Source: Halobacteriales archaeon QH_7_65_31
GTDB taxonomy: Archaea > Halobacteriota > Halobacteria > Halobacteriales > Haloarculaceae
Length of the DNA stretch: 64,000 bases
Assembly (NCBI GenBank): GCA_003021785.1
Contig: PXQU01000013.1
Location: forward strand, 1-64,000
Reading direction: 5' to 3'
Shown: piece after piece, positions 52,701 through 61,220 of the stretch
Layout of the letters: each line of letters starts with the position of its first letter
Position numbering within the stretch: position 1 is the stretch's first letter
Made by a program: the position numbers and the translations under genes
Notes under the pieces: generated by a model
What the model was told of the DNA's origin: nothing
What the model saw: the letters and a program-made list of their open reading frames with translations, nothing else
Databases searched by the model: none

Positions 52701-53114
52701 CTACTCGATGACCTCGCCGACGGCGAAGTTGGATTTCACTTCCGTCACCTCGACTTTGACGCGCTCACCGATGTCGGTGTCGGGGACGATGATGACGTAG
52801 CCGCGCTCGACGCGGGCGATCCCGTCCCCTTGTTTGCCGATGTCCTCGACCTCGACGTAACGGATCTCACCCGGCTCGACAGGTGGGCGCGGTTCGCTGC
52901 TCGTCCCCTCGTCGGTGGTCGCGGCGGGGTCGGTCTCGATCGTCGCGGCGTCTTCCTCCTCGGCGGCGATGAGGGCGACGCGGTAGGTCTCGCCGGTCTC
53001 GATGCTCCCCGTATCGAGCTCGCGGCGGGGCATCTCGACGACGTAGCGGTCGTCGCTCTCGTCGCGTTCGATATCGGCGCTGAACAGACAGAGGAGTCGC
53101 TCGGAAATCTCCAT
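52701..53114 (-). CDS. TRAM-domain RNA-binding protein
   Basis: This 137-residue protein has an N-terminal region (residues 1-70, beta-rich, then an acidic linker). The C-terminal TRAM domain reads VEVEDIGKQGDGIARVERGYVI and VKVEVTEVKSNFAVGEVI. TRAM domains bind RNA, and haloarchaea often carry stand-alone TRAM proteins thought to act as RNA chaperones. Some others form N-terminal parts of tRNA methyltransferases, but here no enzyme domain follows. I start at ATG 53114. Confidence 0.78.
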   Translation of the reverse strand: MEISERLLCLFSADIERDESDDRYVVEMPRRELDTGSIETGETYRVALIAAEEEDAATIETDPAATTDEGTSSEPRPPVEPGEIRYVEVEDIGKQGDGIARVERGYVIIVPDTDIGERVKVEVTEVKSNFAVGEVIE

Positions 53115-53152
53115 AGACGACCGAGTTGTCTCACGGGGGATGTAAAGCTCTT

Positions 53153-53803
53153 TCACTGCTCGATCGGGCGACCGTCCGGTCGCTTCGCGCCCTCGGAGTC
53201 GTGGACGATCACCTCGCCGTCGGTCGGCTCGACCGGCTCGTACTCCTCGCGAACGCCGATAGACTCGACCAGCTCCCGGACAGCGCGTTGCTTGAGCGCG
53301 CTGGCCAACTCCTCGGCGTCGGCCCGCGAGATATCGCGACCCAGTCCCTCGCACTCGTGGGCGCGGACCATCCCTTCGCTGTCGACGGCCTCGCCCATCG
53401 GCTGGGACGTGCCGCCGAGCGCGACGGAGAACGGGTAGGTGTGACAGATGAGCGGGCGGTCGGCGTGGGCGGTACAGCCGCCCGACTCGTCGCCGTCGTA
53501 GAAGACGCAGTCGCCACAGGCGTCCGTCTGGAGCGCCCACTCGAAGGTCTCGCCCTCGGGACCGTCCGGCCCCTCGCGTAGCCCGTACGGCATCGGGCGA
53601 GCCACGTCGCGCCACTCGCCGTCGTCGGATTCGAGCTCGCGCACCTCGTCGGGAAACACAGTCGCGGTGTGGTCGTCGTCGGCTTCGGCGGTACAGCAGG
53701 CCCCGCAGTGGGTGCACTCGAAGCCGATGGATTCGATTGCGTCGGCGAGCTGCGACACGTCGAGATCGCGGGCGCGAGCGAGTTCGGCTTCGAGTGAGTC
53801 CAT
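53153..53803 (-). CDS. YkgJ-family cysteine cluster protein
   Basis: This 216-residue protein has the YkgJ cysteine cluster: FECTHCGACC near residue 30, then ACGDCVFYDGDESGGCTAHADRPLICHTYPF near 95-125. The Cys residues likely bind a metal or an Fe-S cluster. The C-terminal part is helical. Members act as zinc or iron-sulfur accessory proteins, but the partner is unknown. It lies on the reverse strand between the PPOX and TRAM genes. ATG 53803 follows a 36-base gap. Confidence 0.8.
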   Translation of the reverse strand: MDSLEAELARARDLDVSQLADAIESIGFECTHCGACCTAEADDDHTATVFPDEVRELESDDGEWRDVARPMPYGLREGPDGPEGETFEWALQTDACGDCVFYDGDESGGCTAHADRPLICHTYPFSVALGGTSQPMGEAVDSEGMVRAHECEGLGRDISRADAEELASALKQRAVRELVESIGVREEYEPVEPTDGEVIVHDSEGAKRPDGRPIEQ

Positions 53804-53839
53804 ACCGGCCCTTGTCCTACGGAGGCAGAAAGATTCCGC

Positions 53840-54241
53840 TCAGCCGGTGTGGGTGATCGACTCGGGCGTGATACGGACGAGGACGCGCTCGCCGTCCTCC
53901 TCGCCGTGGTGTGGATACTCGTCGACGCCCATGTAGCGAGCCGCCAGCTCGTCGATATGCTCGACTGCACCGTCGGTCGTGAGTTCGGCGGTCCCGCGCA
54001 CGGCGAGATACCGATAGCCGTCGTCGGGATCAGTCATGCTGACCGCGACACGCGGGTCTTGTCGGAGGTTCTTCTCCTTGCGGCGGCCGCGTGCGGTGTT
54101 GACGAGGAGATCGTTCGCGTCGCTGTCGTAGTCCACCCAGACGGGAGTGGTCTGAGGCGCGCTGTCCGGCAGCAGCGTCGCGACGTGTGCGAACGTCCGT
54201 TTCTCGAACAGGTCGTGGAAATCCGAGGGGATCCTCGCCAT
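53840..54241 (-). CDS. Pyridoxamine 5'-phosphate oxidase-fold protein
   Basis: This 133-residue split-barrel protein has FAHVATLLPDSAPQTTPVWVD near residue 18 and LLVNTARGRRKEKNL near 48. DPRVAVSMTDPD near 64 and YLAVRGTAEL follow, and RKEKN fits a flavin phosphate-binding site. It is a PPOX-class general stress-type FMN- or F420-binding protein; the substrate is not known. It is divergent from the small HTH gene at 54406, with a palindrome midway. Its TATA box is GTATTT on the reverse strand near 54270, so the mRNA is probably leaderless. Confidence 0.78.
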   Translation of the reverse strand: MARIPSDFHDLFEKRTFAHVATLLPDSAPQTTPVWVDYDSDANDLLVNTARGRRKEKNLRQDPRVAVSMTDPDDGYRYLAVRGTAELTTDGAVEHIDELAARYMGVDEYPHHGEEDGERVLVRITPESITHTG

Positions 54242-54313
54242 ACACGACGGCGTGCACGGCCGAAGGTAAATACTGTCGCGACTTTCGCTCGCGTCAAATA
54301 TGACAGCCTTCGA

Positions 54314-54334
54314 TGTATAAGGGGTAATTATACA
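54314..54334. promoter_or_regulatory. Perfect inverted repeat between the PPOX and HTH genes
   Basis: TGTATAA (54314-54320), a seven-base spacer and TTATACA (54328-54334) form a perfect inverted repeat. It is centred between the divergent starts at 54241 and 54406, about 72 bases from each. It is a plausible operator for the small HTH protein. The surrounding 160 bases are AT-rich. Confidence 0.5.
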
Positions 54335-54405
54335 CTTGGTGGTGTTTCGAGTGTTATAAGTTGAATATAGGGAACACTTACCACCGCTCACAGGGAGCAG
54401 AACGT

Positions 54406-54678
54406 ATGAGCACACTGACCGAGACGGCCGCCGACGAGGACCCGCTGTCCGACCCCGAGTTTCGCGAGTGTCTGCGCGAACTGCCGCCGAGCGCGAAGCT
54501 CGTCGCCAAGGTGTTGGACGACGACAGTCCCCTCTCGCAGGGCCAGCTCGCCGAGGAGTCGCTGCTGCCCGATCGCACCGTCCGCTACGCGCTGAATCGC
54601 CTCGAAGACGAGGAGCTCGTCGGGTCCCGCTACAGCTTCCACGACGCCCGCAAGCAGGTCTACTTCCTCGCAAGCTAA
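54406..54678 (+). CDS. Small MarR-type HTH regulator
   Basis: This 90-residue protein consists of a winged helix with an acidic N-terminus: LPPSAKLVAKVLDDDSPLSQ, then EESLLPDRTVRYALNRLEDEEL and a wing with VGSRYSFHDARKQVY. It resembles haloarchaeal MarR-like or TrmB-like HTH proteins and lacks a separate ligand domain. It is divergent from the PPOX gene, and a 7-7-7 inverted repeat lies between. A TATA-like AATATAG near 54365 precedes the ATG, which gives a short leader of about ten bases. Confidence 0.75.
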   Translation: MSTLTETAADEDPLSDPEFRECLRELPPSAKLVAKVLDDDSPLSQGQLAEESLLPDRTVRYALNRLEDEELVGSRYSFHDARKQVYFLAS

Positions 54679-54702
54679 GTCGAATCCCTTCGTTCGACGA
54701 CC

Positions 54703-55464
54703 GTGCACGTCCACCGGCTCCCGGTCGCGTATCCGAACGTTCCGACCGGCTCCGTCAACGCGTATCTGCTCGTCGGTGACTCGACGGTGCTCGTCGATCC
54801 ACCGGAACGCCACGACGATATCGATGACCTCGTCGCCGACCACGGACTCGACTGCGTGCTCGCGACCCACCACCATCCCGATCACGCCGGTGGCGTCGCC
54901 CGCTACGCCCGTGAGTACGACGCCACCGTCGCCTGTCGCGCTGGCCGCGAGGAGCAGTTCGCGGACGCGACCGGCGTCCGACCCGACCGCACGTATCGCG
55001 AGGGATCGACCGTCGCCGGCGTTCGCGTGCTCGACACCCCCGGTCACGCTCCCGAACACGTCGCGTTCTCGACACCGTCCGGACTCCTCGCCGGTGATCT
55101 CGCTATCGACGAGGGATCAGTCGCCGTCGCCACGCCGGAGGGGGACATGCGTGCGTACTGCTCGTCGCTGCGCCGGGTGTGGGCGCGCGCACCGGCCCGT
55201 ATCTATCCCGGTCACGGCCCCGTCATCGAGGAGCCGCGCGCGACCTGCGAGCGACTGCTCGCCCATCGCCGCACGCGCGAGCGCCGGATTCTCGCTGTCG
55301 TCACAGACGGTGCGTACACCCTCGATGCGGTGACCGACGGCGCGTACGACAAGGACATCTCCGCCGTTCGGGAGCTGGCGGTGGCGACCGTCGAGGCGCA
55401 CGTCGAGAAGCTGGCCGTCGAAGGGAGGATTCGGTGGGACGGCGAGCGGGTGCGACCGGTCTGA
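54703..55464 (+). CDS. Metallo-beta-lactamase-fold hydrolase with C-terminal winged helix
   Basis: This 253-residue MBL-fold protein has the zinc motif THHHPDHAGG near residue 54, LDTPGHAPEH near 115 and IYPGHGPVI near 168. A C-terminal helical/winged segment (residues 195-253) resembles that of LACTB2-like enzymes. It may hydrolyse thioesters, lactams or RNA ends; the substrate is not set by sequence. The start is GTG 54703, 24 bases after the HTH gene's stop, and the two may be cotranscribed. Confidence 0.82.
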   Translation: MHVHRLPVAYPNVPTGSVNAYLLVGDSTVLVDPPERHDDIDDLVADHGLDCVLATHHHPDHAGGVARYAREYDATVACRAGREEQFADATGVRPDRTYREGSTVAGVRVLDTPGHAPEHVAFSTPSGLLAGDLAIDEGSVAVATPEGDMRAYCSSLRRVWARAPARIYPGHGPVIEEPRATCERLLAHRRTRERRILAVVTDGAYTLDAVTDGAYDKDISAVRELAVATVEAHVEKLAVEGRIRWDGERVRPV

Positions 55465-55509
55465 GCCGGGACTCGAAATTCCCAAGCCCACGGGGTCACT
55501 CGGAGACGT

Positions 55510-56421
55510 ATGGACGACCCGCTCGCCCGCTACGAGCCGCTCATCGACGACTACGAGCAGTTCCGAGCCGTCTGTGCCGAGCCGCTCCCGCAGGTCGTCC
55601 GGGTGAACACCGTCAAGACGACCGTCGAGCGAGCGAAAGCCGCACTCGACGAGTGCGGTATCGCCTACGAGCAGGCCGACTGGTACGAGCAGCTCCTCCG
55701 AGTGAATATCGAAAAGCCCGGCAACACGTGGCCGTACGTCCACGGCTGGCTCTACGGGCAAGAGGAGGTGTCTGCGATCCCCGGGCTGGTCTGTGACCCA
55801 CAGCCGGGCGAGCGCGTCCTCGACCCGTGTGCCGCACCCGGCTCGAAGACGACCCATCTCGCTGCCCTGATGGACGACACCGGGCTGCTCGTCGCCAACG
55901 ACTCGAATCTGGGGCGGCTGTCGGCGCTCCGTTCGAACACCGAGCGATGCGGACTCACGAACGTCGCCGTCAGGAACACGGACGCGCGAAGCTTCTCGCT
56001 GAAGCCGTTCGGCGGCGAGCGGTTCGACCGCGCGCTCGTCGACGTCCCCTGCTCGTGTGAGGGGACCGTTCGCAAGAACCCGGACACGTTCGACGAGTGG
56101 AGCATCGACCACGTTCGCGGCGTCGCCGGCGTGCAGAAGGGCGTGCTCTCGCGTGCTATCGAGACGACGAAATCCGGCGGGACGGTCGTCTACTCGACGT
56201 GCACCTTCGCGCCCGAGGAGAACGAGGCCGTCCTCGATCACGCGCTCGGGGAGTACGACGTCTCGCTCGTCGAGTACGATCTCCCGCTGGAGACGCGTCC
56301 CGGCGTCACTGAGTGGAAGGGCGAGACGTTCGACAGCTCGATGCAGACGGCAAAGCGCGTCTACCCCCACCTCAACGACACGGGAGGCTTCTTCTGTGCG
56401 AAGCTGGAGGTCGGAGCATGA
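55510..56421 (+). CDS. NSUN/RsmB-type RNA (cytosine-C5) methyltransferase
   Basis: This 303-residue SAM-dependent m5C methyltransferase has PQVVRVNTVKT near residue 29 and the SAM motif LDPCAAPGSKTTHLAALM near 105-122. RALVDVPCSCEGTVRKNPD near 170 carries the TCPS-like DVPCS with the catalytic cysteine, and STCTFAPEENEAV near 230 the second catalytic cysteine. The target is probably tRNA or rRNA. Its stop overlaps the start of the next gene (ATGA), so the two act together. Confidence 0.9.
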   Translation: MDDPLARYEPLIDDYEQFRAVCAEPLPQVVRVNTVKTTVERAKAALDECGIAYEQADWYEQLLRVNIEKPGNTWPYVHGWLYGQEEVSAIPGLVCDPQPGERVLDPCAAPGSKTTHLAALMDDTGLLVANDSNLGRLSALRSNTERCGLTNVAVRNTDARSFSLKPFGGERFDRALVDVPCSCEGTVRKNPDTFDEWSIDHVRGVAGVQKGVLSRAIETTKSGGTVVYSTCTFAPEENEAVLDHALGEYDVSLVEYDLPLETRPGVTEWKGETFDSSMQTAKRVYPHLNDTGGFFCAKLEVGA

Positions 56422-56924
56422 GGGCCAACGACGGCCACCGGTTCGGACGGCTCCCGGCGACCGACGACGACCGCGAGGTCGAGGGTCGACCGACGCGCGA
56501 GGCAGTCGTCGCGTTCTGGCAGGACCGGTACGGGATACCGATCGAGACGTGGACCGATTACAGCTTCTGGGAGCGCGGCTCGGGGAAGCTGTGGGCGTTC
56601 CGCGGCGACGTGCCCGCGCCCGCCGAGATGCAGGGGCTCGGGATGTCGGTGCTCCGGACCAACCACGATCACTGGAAGCCGACGACGAACGCCGTCCAGC
56701 GGTTCGGCGGGCTGGCGACCGACTGTGTCATCCGGCTCGACGAGCCGGAAGCGACCGCGTTTCTCGCCGGTCACGATCAGGAGATCGACCGCTGGGACGG
56801 CGACTGGGGGTATCTCGTCGTCACACACGAGATCGCTGGTGAGCCGGAGCCGATCGGGACGGGGCTGTATCTGTACGGCGAGCTTCGCTCACAGATGCCG
56901 AAGGGCCGCCAGCGGGAACTATAG
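56418..56924 (+). CDS. Partner of the m5C methyltransferase (DUF7122-like)
   Basis: This 168-residue protein has a fold like the C-terminal RNA-binding part of NSUN/RsmF methyltransferases: YGIPIETWTDYSFWERGSGK near residue 40, then LWAFRGDVPAPAEMQGLGMS and LRTNHDHWKPTTNAVQRFGG. I recall it as DUF7122. The ATGA overlap with the methyltransferase gene suggests a split enzyme whose RNA-binding module is encoded separately. This is inference. It converges with the SatD-HTH gene by six bases. Confidence 0.7.
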   Translation: MRANDGHRFGRLPATDDDREVEGRPTREAVVAFWQDRYGIPIETWTDYSFWERGSGKLWAFRGDVPAPAEMQGLGMSVLRTNHDHWKPTTNAVQRFGGLATDCVIRLDEPEATAFLAGHDQEIDRWDGDWGYLVVTHEIAGEPEPIGTGLYLYGELRSQMPKGRQREL

Positions 56925-57542
56925 CTGTTCGATTCGTGCATCCAGTCGCTGCTCGACACGCTGCGCAAGCTTCCATCCAGAGCGTTCGAGCGTGTCGGAA
57001 ACCGTCTGTTGGGTAACGTCGAGTCTATCTGCGGCCGCGGTCTGTGTCCCGGTTTCTTCGTATGCCCTGATCGTCTGAAACTCTCGATCTGTCGTTCTGT
57101 AACGGAGTTCTAACAGCAGGTTGATCTCATCTGCAATGGCACGCCCGATTCCCGACTGCGATATCTCCATATCGAACCAGAGCCCCTCCGATTCGATAGT
57201 AGACAACAGATCCGCTGCACGGTGAAACGCGTCTCCGTCCATCCGCGCGATCGATCTCTCGTCCTCGTCGGAGGTAATGCTACCACGTGCAAGAGCAAAC
57301 CGGATCCTCTGTGGTCGAACGCTGTCTAAGACCGTGACGAGGATCGGATACACTGAGCGAAGACTGTCCAACACGCCCCCGAACTCATCGATTCCTTTGA
57401 GTATCTTGAAATCAGCTGTGAGCTGTCCTTCGTACCGCGTATTGACGGTATCGAGTGCCGTCGTTAGCTCTGTGTGAAACGCATTCCGGTGCTCGATCTG
57501 GCGAGAGCGAACGACATCGGCTAAGACGACCAACCCGTTCAC
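56919..57542 (-). CDS. SatD-like protein with C-terminal HTH
   Basis: This 207-residue protein has a SatD-type start (NGLVVLADVVRSRQIEHRNA). A helical middle (KILKGIDEFGGVLDSLRSVYP) and a ligand-like segment follow (RIRFALARGSI). The C-terminal HTH reads YEETGTQTAAADRLDVTQQTV, then SDTLERSGWKLAQRV. The lower GC than its neighbours hints at acquisition. I start at GTG 57542. A perfect 7-7-7 inverted repeat lies just upstream and could be its own operator. SatD is named from a streptococcal acid-stress gene; its biochemical role is unknown. Confidence 0.72.
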   Translation of the reverse strand: MNGLVVLADVVRSRQIEHRNAFHTELTTALDTVNTRYEGQLTADFKILKGIDEFGGVLDSLRSVYPILVTVLDSVRPQRIRFALARGSITSDEDERSIARMDGDAFHRAADLLSTIESEGLWFDMEISQSGIGRAIADEINLLLELRYRTTDREFQTIRAYEETGTQTAAADRLDVTQQTVSDTLERSGWKLAQRVEQRLDARIEQL

Positions 57543-57565
57543 GGCGGAATGTACAAGCCGTGAAA

Positions 57566-57586
57566 CTTGTAAACTGCGGTTACAAG
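57566..57586. promoter_or_regulatory. Perfect inverted repeat at the SatD-HTH promoter
   Basis: CTTGTAA (57566-57572), a seven-base spacer and TTACAAG (57580-57586) form a perfect inverted repeat, 24 to 44 bases upstream of the GTG at 57542. Extra half-sites (TACAAG at 57552, CTGTAAG at 57602) flank it. Overlap with the core promoter suggests autorepression. Confidence 0.55.
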
Positions 57587-57636
57587 CAAGCGATAGACAA
57601 CCTGTAAGCTGATACGGCTGGCCACGAAGGAGAGCC

Positions 57637-58131
57637 ATGGACCGGCAGTTTCTCGCCGTGACGGTCGTCTCGGTGCTGTTGCTCGTCGGCGGTATCGGTG
57701 CAGGCGTGTATCTCGACTCGACGGGGGCGTTCGACCAGCGGAACGAGGTCACGCCGGCGGTCACCTACTTCGATGGCGGCAACGCCACCTGTCTCCCGGC
57801 ATCGACCGAGCCGCCGTCTGTCACCGTCAACAACGACAGCGAGGGGAGCTATCTCACGGTCGAGGGAGCGATACCGGTGAGCGGGAGTCGCGCCCGTATC
57901 ACGAACGCCACGCTCGACCGGCTCGACCGCACCACCTACGAACTCAGCTACGACACGGCCCCCCGATCGCTCGACTGTCCCGCCGGCCGTGCGCCGGCGG
58001 TCGACGCACAGACCACGGTTCAGGTCCCGCATCCCGGGCCGGCGCTGTTCGGCGTCGAACTGCTCTACCCCGGCGGAACCACGTACCGGGTCCGCAAGAC
58101 CGGCGACGGTGCGACGGTCGAAGAGACCTAA
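57637..58131 (+). CDS. Membrane-anchored haloarchaeal protein
   Basis: This 164-residue protein has one N-terminal membrane helix (LAVTVVSVLLLVGGIGAGVY) and an extracytoplasmic domain. The domain has two cysteines (ATCLPAS and LDCPAG) that may form a disulfide, and acidic and Thr/Ser-rich strands. I do not recognise the family. A good Shine-Dalgarno-like GAAGGAG lies about six bases before ATG 57637, unusual here because most genes are leaderless. It converges with the Bax1 gene by four bases. Confidence 0.6.
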   Translation: MDRQFLAVTVVSVLLLVGGIGAGVYLDSTGAFDQRNEVTPAVTYFDGGNATCLPASTEPPSVTVNNDSEGSYLTVEGAIPVSGSRARITNATLDRLDRTTYELSYDTAPRSLDCPAGRAPAVDAQTTVQVPHPGPALFGVELLYPGGTTYRVRKTGDGATVEET

Positions 58132-59633
58132 TGTTTCTCCCTGACGGTTCCGCCCTCAAGCCCCGCCCACTCGATCCGGTAGCCGAGCCGCGAGAGGACG
58201 GCGCTCGTGTCAGAGAGTCCGTGCTCGGCGAGACGCGACTCGGCCGTCTCAAGCGACTGGCCCGGTTCGACCGCATCGCGCACCGAATCGAGTACCGACG
58301 GTCGGACGAGGGTCCGTCCGACGAGCTCGTGGTCGGGAAACGCCACCGAGTCGAGCGCCTGTTCGCTCACGCCGCGGTCGTCGGCGAGATCGGCGAGCGA
58401 CACCACGTCGGGGTCGGGCGTCAGCTCGTCGGGGAGCGACCGCCGTGCGTCCGCGACGAGGTCGGTCTCGTACTCGCGGAGCGCGTCCACTACGTCCTTG
58501 ACGCGGACGGTCCCCGAGTAGGGGATCGCGCCGTCGGTGAGCGCGTCGACCTCCTCGCCGACGCCCAGCGACTCGTCGACGGCGACGAGAAACGTCACGT
58601 CTTCGAGATCACCGAATCGGGCGAGCTTCTTCGCGACGTACTCGGGCGTCCAGAACCCCATCACCTCGAAGAAGACGCGGAAGTCGCCGTGGTTCCAGTC
58701 GAAGGCGAAATCGGGGATGACGACGTGCTCACCGGCGGCGAGCGGCTCGGGTTCACGCACCAGCGACCAGTCCAGATCGAGCGACTGGAACCGCGCCGCG
58801 AAGTCGGCCTCCACCCCCGAGTCGAACGTCATCTCGGTCACCGGCTCGACGCCCGGGACCGACACGTCGGTCTCGTCCAGCCGGAGCGTGCGCTCCGTCC
58901 CCCGGTCGTCGATGGTCGCCTCGATCGTCCACTCGCTCGCGGTCGCGACCGTCCGGAGGAGGCGAGCGAACCGCGTCCCGTAGCGGCGCGAGCGCGAGAA
59001 CAGCGCGTCCGGGCCGGTGACGACGACCTCCCGTCCCTCGTCTGTCCGGCGAATCTCGTACAGCAGTCGGAGCCGCTTCACCGTCGAGACGAGCGTCGCC
59101 GGCTCCGAGGAGCGAACGCGCACCTCCGTCGCGTCGAACAGCGCCGTCTGTGCGAGCGAGAGGTCGTACTGCTCGCACAGGTCCTCGGGCGTCCACCGCG
59201 AGTCGAACGCCGCGAGGCGCTGGTTCACGTCGCGGTCGGCGTAGAGCGACCGCTCGATCTCGTCGATCGAGACGCGCATCCCGTCGGCGGCCTGCCGGAG
59301 CGCCCGCTCGCGGTCAGATTCGCTCGTGACGCCGATCGATTCGCTACACTCGAAGACGGTACGACGGGTGCGTTCGGGATCGAGCGGCGCACGCGTCTCG
59401 AAGGTCGCCTCGCGTTCGAGGAGCTTCGCGAAGCCGCGCACGAGCTTGAACGCGAACTCGGCTTCGAGGTCCGCGAGGGCACGGTCGAGATCGCCGCGCG
59501 TCTCCCCGACGTGGCCCTGATACACACCGAGCGTGCGGGCCGCGAGATCACGCGCGTCGGCGTCGTCGCCGACGAACTGTGGGTGGTAGCCACCGCCGCG
59601 TCGCGAGACGCGAAGCAGCGTTTTCGTCAACAT
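58128..59633 (-). CDS. Bax1 nuclease (DUF790 family), partner of XPB
   Basis: This 501-residue protein belongs to DUF790, the Bax1 family, and follows the xpb helicase gene on the same strand. It has a basic N-terminus (TKTLLRVSRRGGGYHPQFVG) and a long helical region. A PD-(D/E)xK-like nuclease segment reads VVIPDFAFDWNHGDFRVFFEVMGFWTPEYVAKKL near residue 310-340, with the acidic residues and a lysine. Bax1 binds XPB and cuts the DNA that XPB unwinds in archaeal nucleotide excision repair. Its ATG shares one base with the xpb stop. Confidence 0.88.
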   Translation of the reverse strand: MLTKTLLRVSRRGGGYHPQFVGDDADARDLAARTLGVYQGHVGETRGDLDRALADLEAEFAFKLVRGFAKLLEREATFETRAPLDPERTRRTVFECSESIGVTSESDRERALRQAADGMRVSIDEIERSLYADRDVNQRLAAFDSRWTPEDLCEQYDLSLAQTALFDATEVRVRSSEPATLVSTVKRLRLLYEIRRTDEGREVVVTGPDALFSRSRRYGTRFARLLRTVATASEWTIEATIDDRGTERTLRLDETDVSVPGVEPVTEMTFDSGVEADFAARFQSLDLDWSLVREPEPLAAGEHVVIPDFAFDWNHGDFRVFFEVMGFWTPEYVAKKLARFGDLEDVTFLVAVDESLGVGEEVDALTDGAIPYSGTVRVKDVVDALREYETDLVADARRSLPDELTPDPDVVSLADLADDRGVSEQALDSVAFPDHELVGRTLVRPSVLDSVRDAVEPGQSLETAESRLAEHGLSDTSAVLSRLGYRIEWAGLEGGTVREKH

Positions 59634-61015
59634 CAGCGCCTCCGCGCCGCGACGCGCTCCTCGCTCGTCTCCTCACTCACGACCTCGTACAGCAGGGCGC
59701 GGTCGCCGAGCGACGACTCCGCTGACACCTCGACCTCGGCCTCCGAACCGCTGTCCGTCTTCGGACGCAGGATGCGACCGAGCCGCTGGGTGAACTCTCG
59801 CTGACTCCCCGATCCAGAGAGCACGACCGCGACGTTCGCGTCCGGCACGTCCACTCCCTCGTCGAGCACGTTCGCAGTCACGACGCGACTGTACTCCCCG
59901 TCGCGGAACCGGTCGAGCGTCTCTCGGCGCTCGCTCGTGCCGGTCTCGTTCGTGATCGCCGGGAGGAGAAACCGCTCCGAGAGCCGGTAGACGAGGTCGG
60001 TGTACGCCGTGAAGACGATGATTCGGTCTCCGTCGTGGCGGTCGAGGATATCCGCGAGCGTCTCGACTTTCGCGTCGGCGTTGGCGATAATCTCGCGGGC
60101 GCGCTGTTTGGCGAGCAACGCCTCCCGCGCCTCGGGGTCGGTTCCCGATCGCTTGACGAGCTCCTGATAGTCGCTCCCCGACCGGAGCTGGATGTTCGAG
60201 TCGCGGAGGTAGTCGGTGAAGGTCCCCTGTGCCTGCTCGTAGCGCTCGCGCTCGGCCGAACCGAGCGACACCTCGATGCGTCTGATGTCGTACGGTGCGA
60301 GGTGGTCGCCGGCGAGATCGTCCGCGTCGAGATCGTACACCTTCGAGCCGACCAGCTCCGCGATGGTCTCGTGTGCGCCGTCCGGTCGCTCGAAGGTCGC
60401 CGTCAGCCCGAGGCGAGCGGGAGCGGCAAACAGCCGTGCGATGTCTCGATACCCCTCCCCGCCGAGATGGTGGACCTCGTCGAAGACGAGCAGCTCGAAC
60501 CGGTCGCCCAGCTCGTCGGCGCGGAGATACGCGGAGTCGTAGGTGGCGACGGTGAGCGACTCGACCCGCTGGTCACCGCCGCCGAGCTGCCCGATCGGAA
60601 CGTCGAACTCGGCCCGTAGCTCCTCGCGCCACTGGTTCAGCAGGTCGATCGTCGGGACGACGACGAGCGTCGGCGTCGCGAGCCGCTCGATCGCACCGAT
60701 GGCGATGACGGTCTTCCCGCTCCCGGTCGGGAGTTCGAGGACGCCGCGACGGTCGGCCGACTCCCACGCGTCGAGCGCGTCACGCTGGTACTCGCGGAGG
60801 TCGTACGAGGAGTGCAGGTCGGGCACGTCAGCGAGATCGAGCACGTCGTCTCGCACGTCGCTCGCGAGCGGGGCGAGCGCGTCTCGGAGCTGGGCGTACC
60901 GGTAGGCTGGCGCGCGACCCGACTCCGAGCGCGGGTCGCGCTCGACGCCCGGCAGCGGGACCGACACCTCGCCGTCCACGCGTATCGTCCCCGCGTCGTA
61001 CGTGAGCGACACCAT
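59633..61015 (-). CDS. XPB-type DNA helicase
   Basis: This 460-residue superfamily 2 helicase is the archaeal XPB/Rad25 homologue. The Walker A LPTGSGKT lies near residue 97, and VFDEVHH is the DExH box near 175. LGLTATFERPDG is motif III near 200. Motif VI QRLGRILRPK is near 415 (FTQRLGRILRP). An N-terminal damage-recognition-like region of about 70 residues precedes the helicase core. It pairs with Bax1, encoded next to it, for DNA repair. The promoter lies in the 304-base gap before the gene. Confidence 0.93.
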   Translation of the reverse strand: MVSLTYDAGTIRVDGEVSVPLPGVERDPRSESGRAPAYRYAQLRDALAPLASDVRDDVLDLADVPDLHSSYDLREYQRDALDAWESADRRGVLELPTGSGKTVIAIGAIERLATPTLVVVPTIDLLNQWREELRAEFDVPIGQLGGGDQRVESLTVATYDSAYLRADELGDRFELLVFDEVHHLGGEGYRDIARLFAAPARLGLTATFERPDGAHETIAELVGSKVYDLDADDLAGDHLAPYDIRRIEVSLGSAERERYEQAQGTFTDYLRDSNIQLRSGSDYQELVKRSGTDPEAREALLAKQRAREIIANADAKVETLADILDRHDGDRIIVFTAYTDLVYRLSERFLLPAITNETGTSERRETLDRFRDGEYSRVVTANVLDEGVDVPDANVAVVLSGSGSQREFTQRLGRILRPKTDSGSEAEVEVSAESSLGDRALLYEVVSEETSEERVAARRR

Positions 61016-61116
61016 ACCCGGGCGGTCGGCGGTCGCGGATAAAAGTCCGCCGCGTCCGGTCGGCGGTGTTTGGTAAAGGAGATTCAGCGGCTAGAGACGG
61101 TGAAGACGATGCTTCC

Positions 61117-61220
61117 GAAAGCCCCCTCCCGCTCGCGGGCTGCGCCTCGCTGTGCGCGGCCTTCGGCCGTGCTTGCGTCGGCTCGCTCCGCGACCGCTCG
61201 GCCCCTTTCGAATTCCCACC
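61117..61220. repeat. GC-rich candidate dispersed repeat
   Basis: The 304-base gap 61016-61319 holds a promoter for xpb (GGATAAAAG near 61036) and one for the next gene (TTTTTTATCC near 61289). Between them is a GC-rich stretch, open in several frames on both strands, with a CGGCC-TTC-GGCCG hairpin at 61157-61169. From memory it resembles a sequence that recurs in other haloarchaeal genomes, where it is often called as short spurious genes. I could not check the copy number. Confidence 0.4.
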
